From contig DPWB01000345.1 of the NCBI GenBank assembly GCA_003527885.1, positions 1 through 15,570 of the forward strand: a stretch of DNA of 15,570 nt, given 5' to 3'. Shown piece by piece: positions 15,422 through 15,570 of this stretch. Under the pieces are notes generated by a model. That model saw only the letters and a program-made list of their open reading frames with translations. It did not search any database and was not told the origin of the DNA. The position numbers were made by a program, and so were the translations under genes. The stretch's first letter is position 1. Each line of letters begins with the position of its first letter. Origin of the DNA: Candidatus Competibacteraceae bacterium. Its GTDB lineage: Bacteria; Pseudomonadota; Gammaproteobacteria; Competibacterales; Competibacteraceae.

Positions 15422-15471
15422 ACCAGGGACGAATTGAAGAAGACCTAGATCAGAATGGGGATGGCGATGAG
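15376..15471 (-). pseudogene. Possible ACR3-type arsenite permease fragment with in-frame stop
   Basis: The minus strand from the contig edge reads LIAIPILI, a TAG stop (15445-15447), then VFFNSSLVYSLMRLFKVNDAVAA. This resembles a transmembrane segment of bacterial ACR3 arsenite efflux permeases, where I recall IPILIQV-FN---Y and a following LIGASNFFELA block that is absent here. A CAG to TAG change would explain the stop. The similarity ends at about 15376, where the resolvase 3' end begins in the other direction. Arsenic-resistance genes are known passengers of Tn3-family elements. The call rests on about 30 residues and memory of the family, so it is tentative. Confidence 0.4.
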
Positions 15472-15570
15472 CTGTCTCTTATACACATCTCCGAGCCCAC
15501 GAGACCGTACTAGATCTCGTATGCCGTCTTCTGCTTGAAAAAAAAAAACACGATCGCAGGCTTCTGCTTG
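15472..15570. other. Untrimmed Illumina Nextera P7 adapter read-through (artefact)
   Basis: CTGTCTCTTATACACATCT (15472-15490) is the mosaic end in the opposite orientation, followed by CCGAGCCCACGAGAC, index CGTACTAG (15506-15513), the reverse complement of P7 (15514-15537), an A-run and about 22 bases of noise. The index is the exact reverse complement of the one at 47-54, so both contig ends carry the same adapter from the same library. Confidence 0.98.

Larger units (their letters stand above)
11612..15471. mobile_element. Tn3-family transposon, left part (right end outside the window)
   Basis: One terminal repeat (11612-11649), a full-length Tn3-family transposase reading towards it from the right, a res region and a divergent serine resolvase give the standard tnpA-res-tnpR layout of a replicative Tn3 element. 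Beyond tnpR is a probable passenger-gene fragment. No second copy of the inverted repeat is found before the adapter at 15472, so the element continues off the contig. Bases 11607-11611 (AAGTT) would be the 5-bp target duplication, but its partner is not visible. Confidence 0.88.

Noticed and set aside
89..15471. CRISPR array or cas1/cas2 in the window
   Set aside because: I looked for regularly spaced direct repeats of about 30-37 bp in the few non-coding gaps (380-632, 1596-1935, 11604-11673, 14668-14837) and saw none; no adaptation gene is present.
15115..15513. Open frame ending in SLIHISEPTRPY
   Set aside because: It is out of frame with the resolvase and its end is translated adapter.

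Overview
The real DNA in this window is about 89-15471. Both ends are untrimmed Illumina/Nextera P7 adapter, so nothing in 1-88 or 15472-15570 is biological. The genomic part is mostly GC-rich with tightly packed, overlapping genes. The gene families, the Tn3-type transposon and the lipoprotein suggest a Gram-negative bacterium, possibly a gammaproteobacterium from an environmental or wastewater metagenome. That placement is an inference; no phylogenetic marker is present.

Region 1 (89-632) holds the N-terminal part of a Sel1-repeat lipoprotein on the minus strand and a divergent intergenic stretch that probably carries the promoter for the rightward operon.

Region 2 (633-11603) is a type III-D CRISPR-Cas effector locus, all on the plus strand. 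It runs: cas6; a terminator-like palindrome; a decayed remnant of an NE0113-family (TIGR02584, Csm6-type ring nuclease/CARF) gene; an AT-richer Card1/Can2-type CARF nuclease; a compact cas10 with GGDD but no visible HD domain; a three-way fusion Cas7-Cas5(Csx10-like)-Cas11; a double-Cas7 fusion; csx19; a large TIGR03986 RAMP (Cas7 with insertion); and the 5' end of a P-loop ATPase gene. Most junctions from the CARF gene onward overlap by ATGA or are separated by only a few bases, so they look like one translationally coupled operon. The architecture matches the fused-subunit III-D variant (III-Dv) described from Synechocystis. The inferred logic is that Cas6 processes crRNA, the fused Cas7 subunits bind crRNA and cut target RNA, Cas10 Palm makes cyclic oligoadenylate, and the Card1-like protein senses it and degrades nucleic acid. 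No CRISPR array and no cas1/cas2 are in the window.

Region 3 (11612-15471) is the left part of a Tn3-family transposon. It has a 38-bp terminal inverted repeat, a full-length tnpA (minus), a res region with two 26-bp dyads, a divergent serine resolvase with a one-base frameshift, and then a short minus-strand stretch resembling an ACR3-type arsenite permease with an in-frame stop. The transposon lies just downstream of the truncated ATPase gene and separates it from its missing 3' part. The opposite inverted repeat is not in the window.
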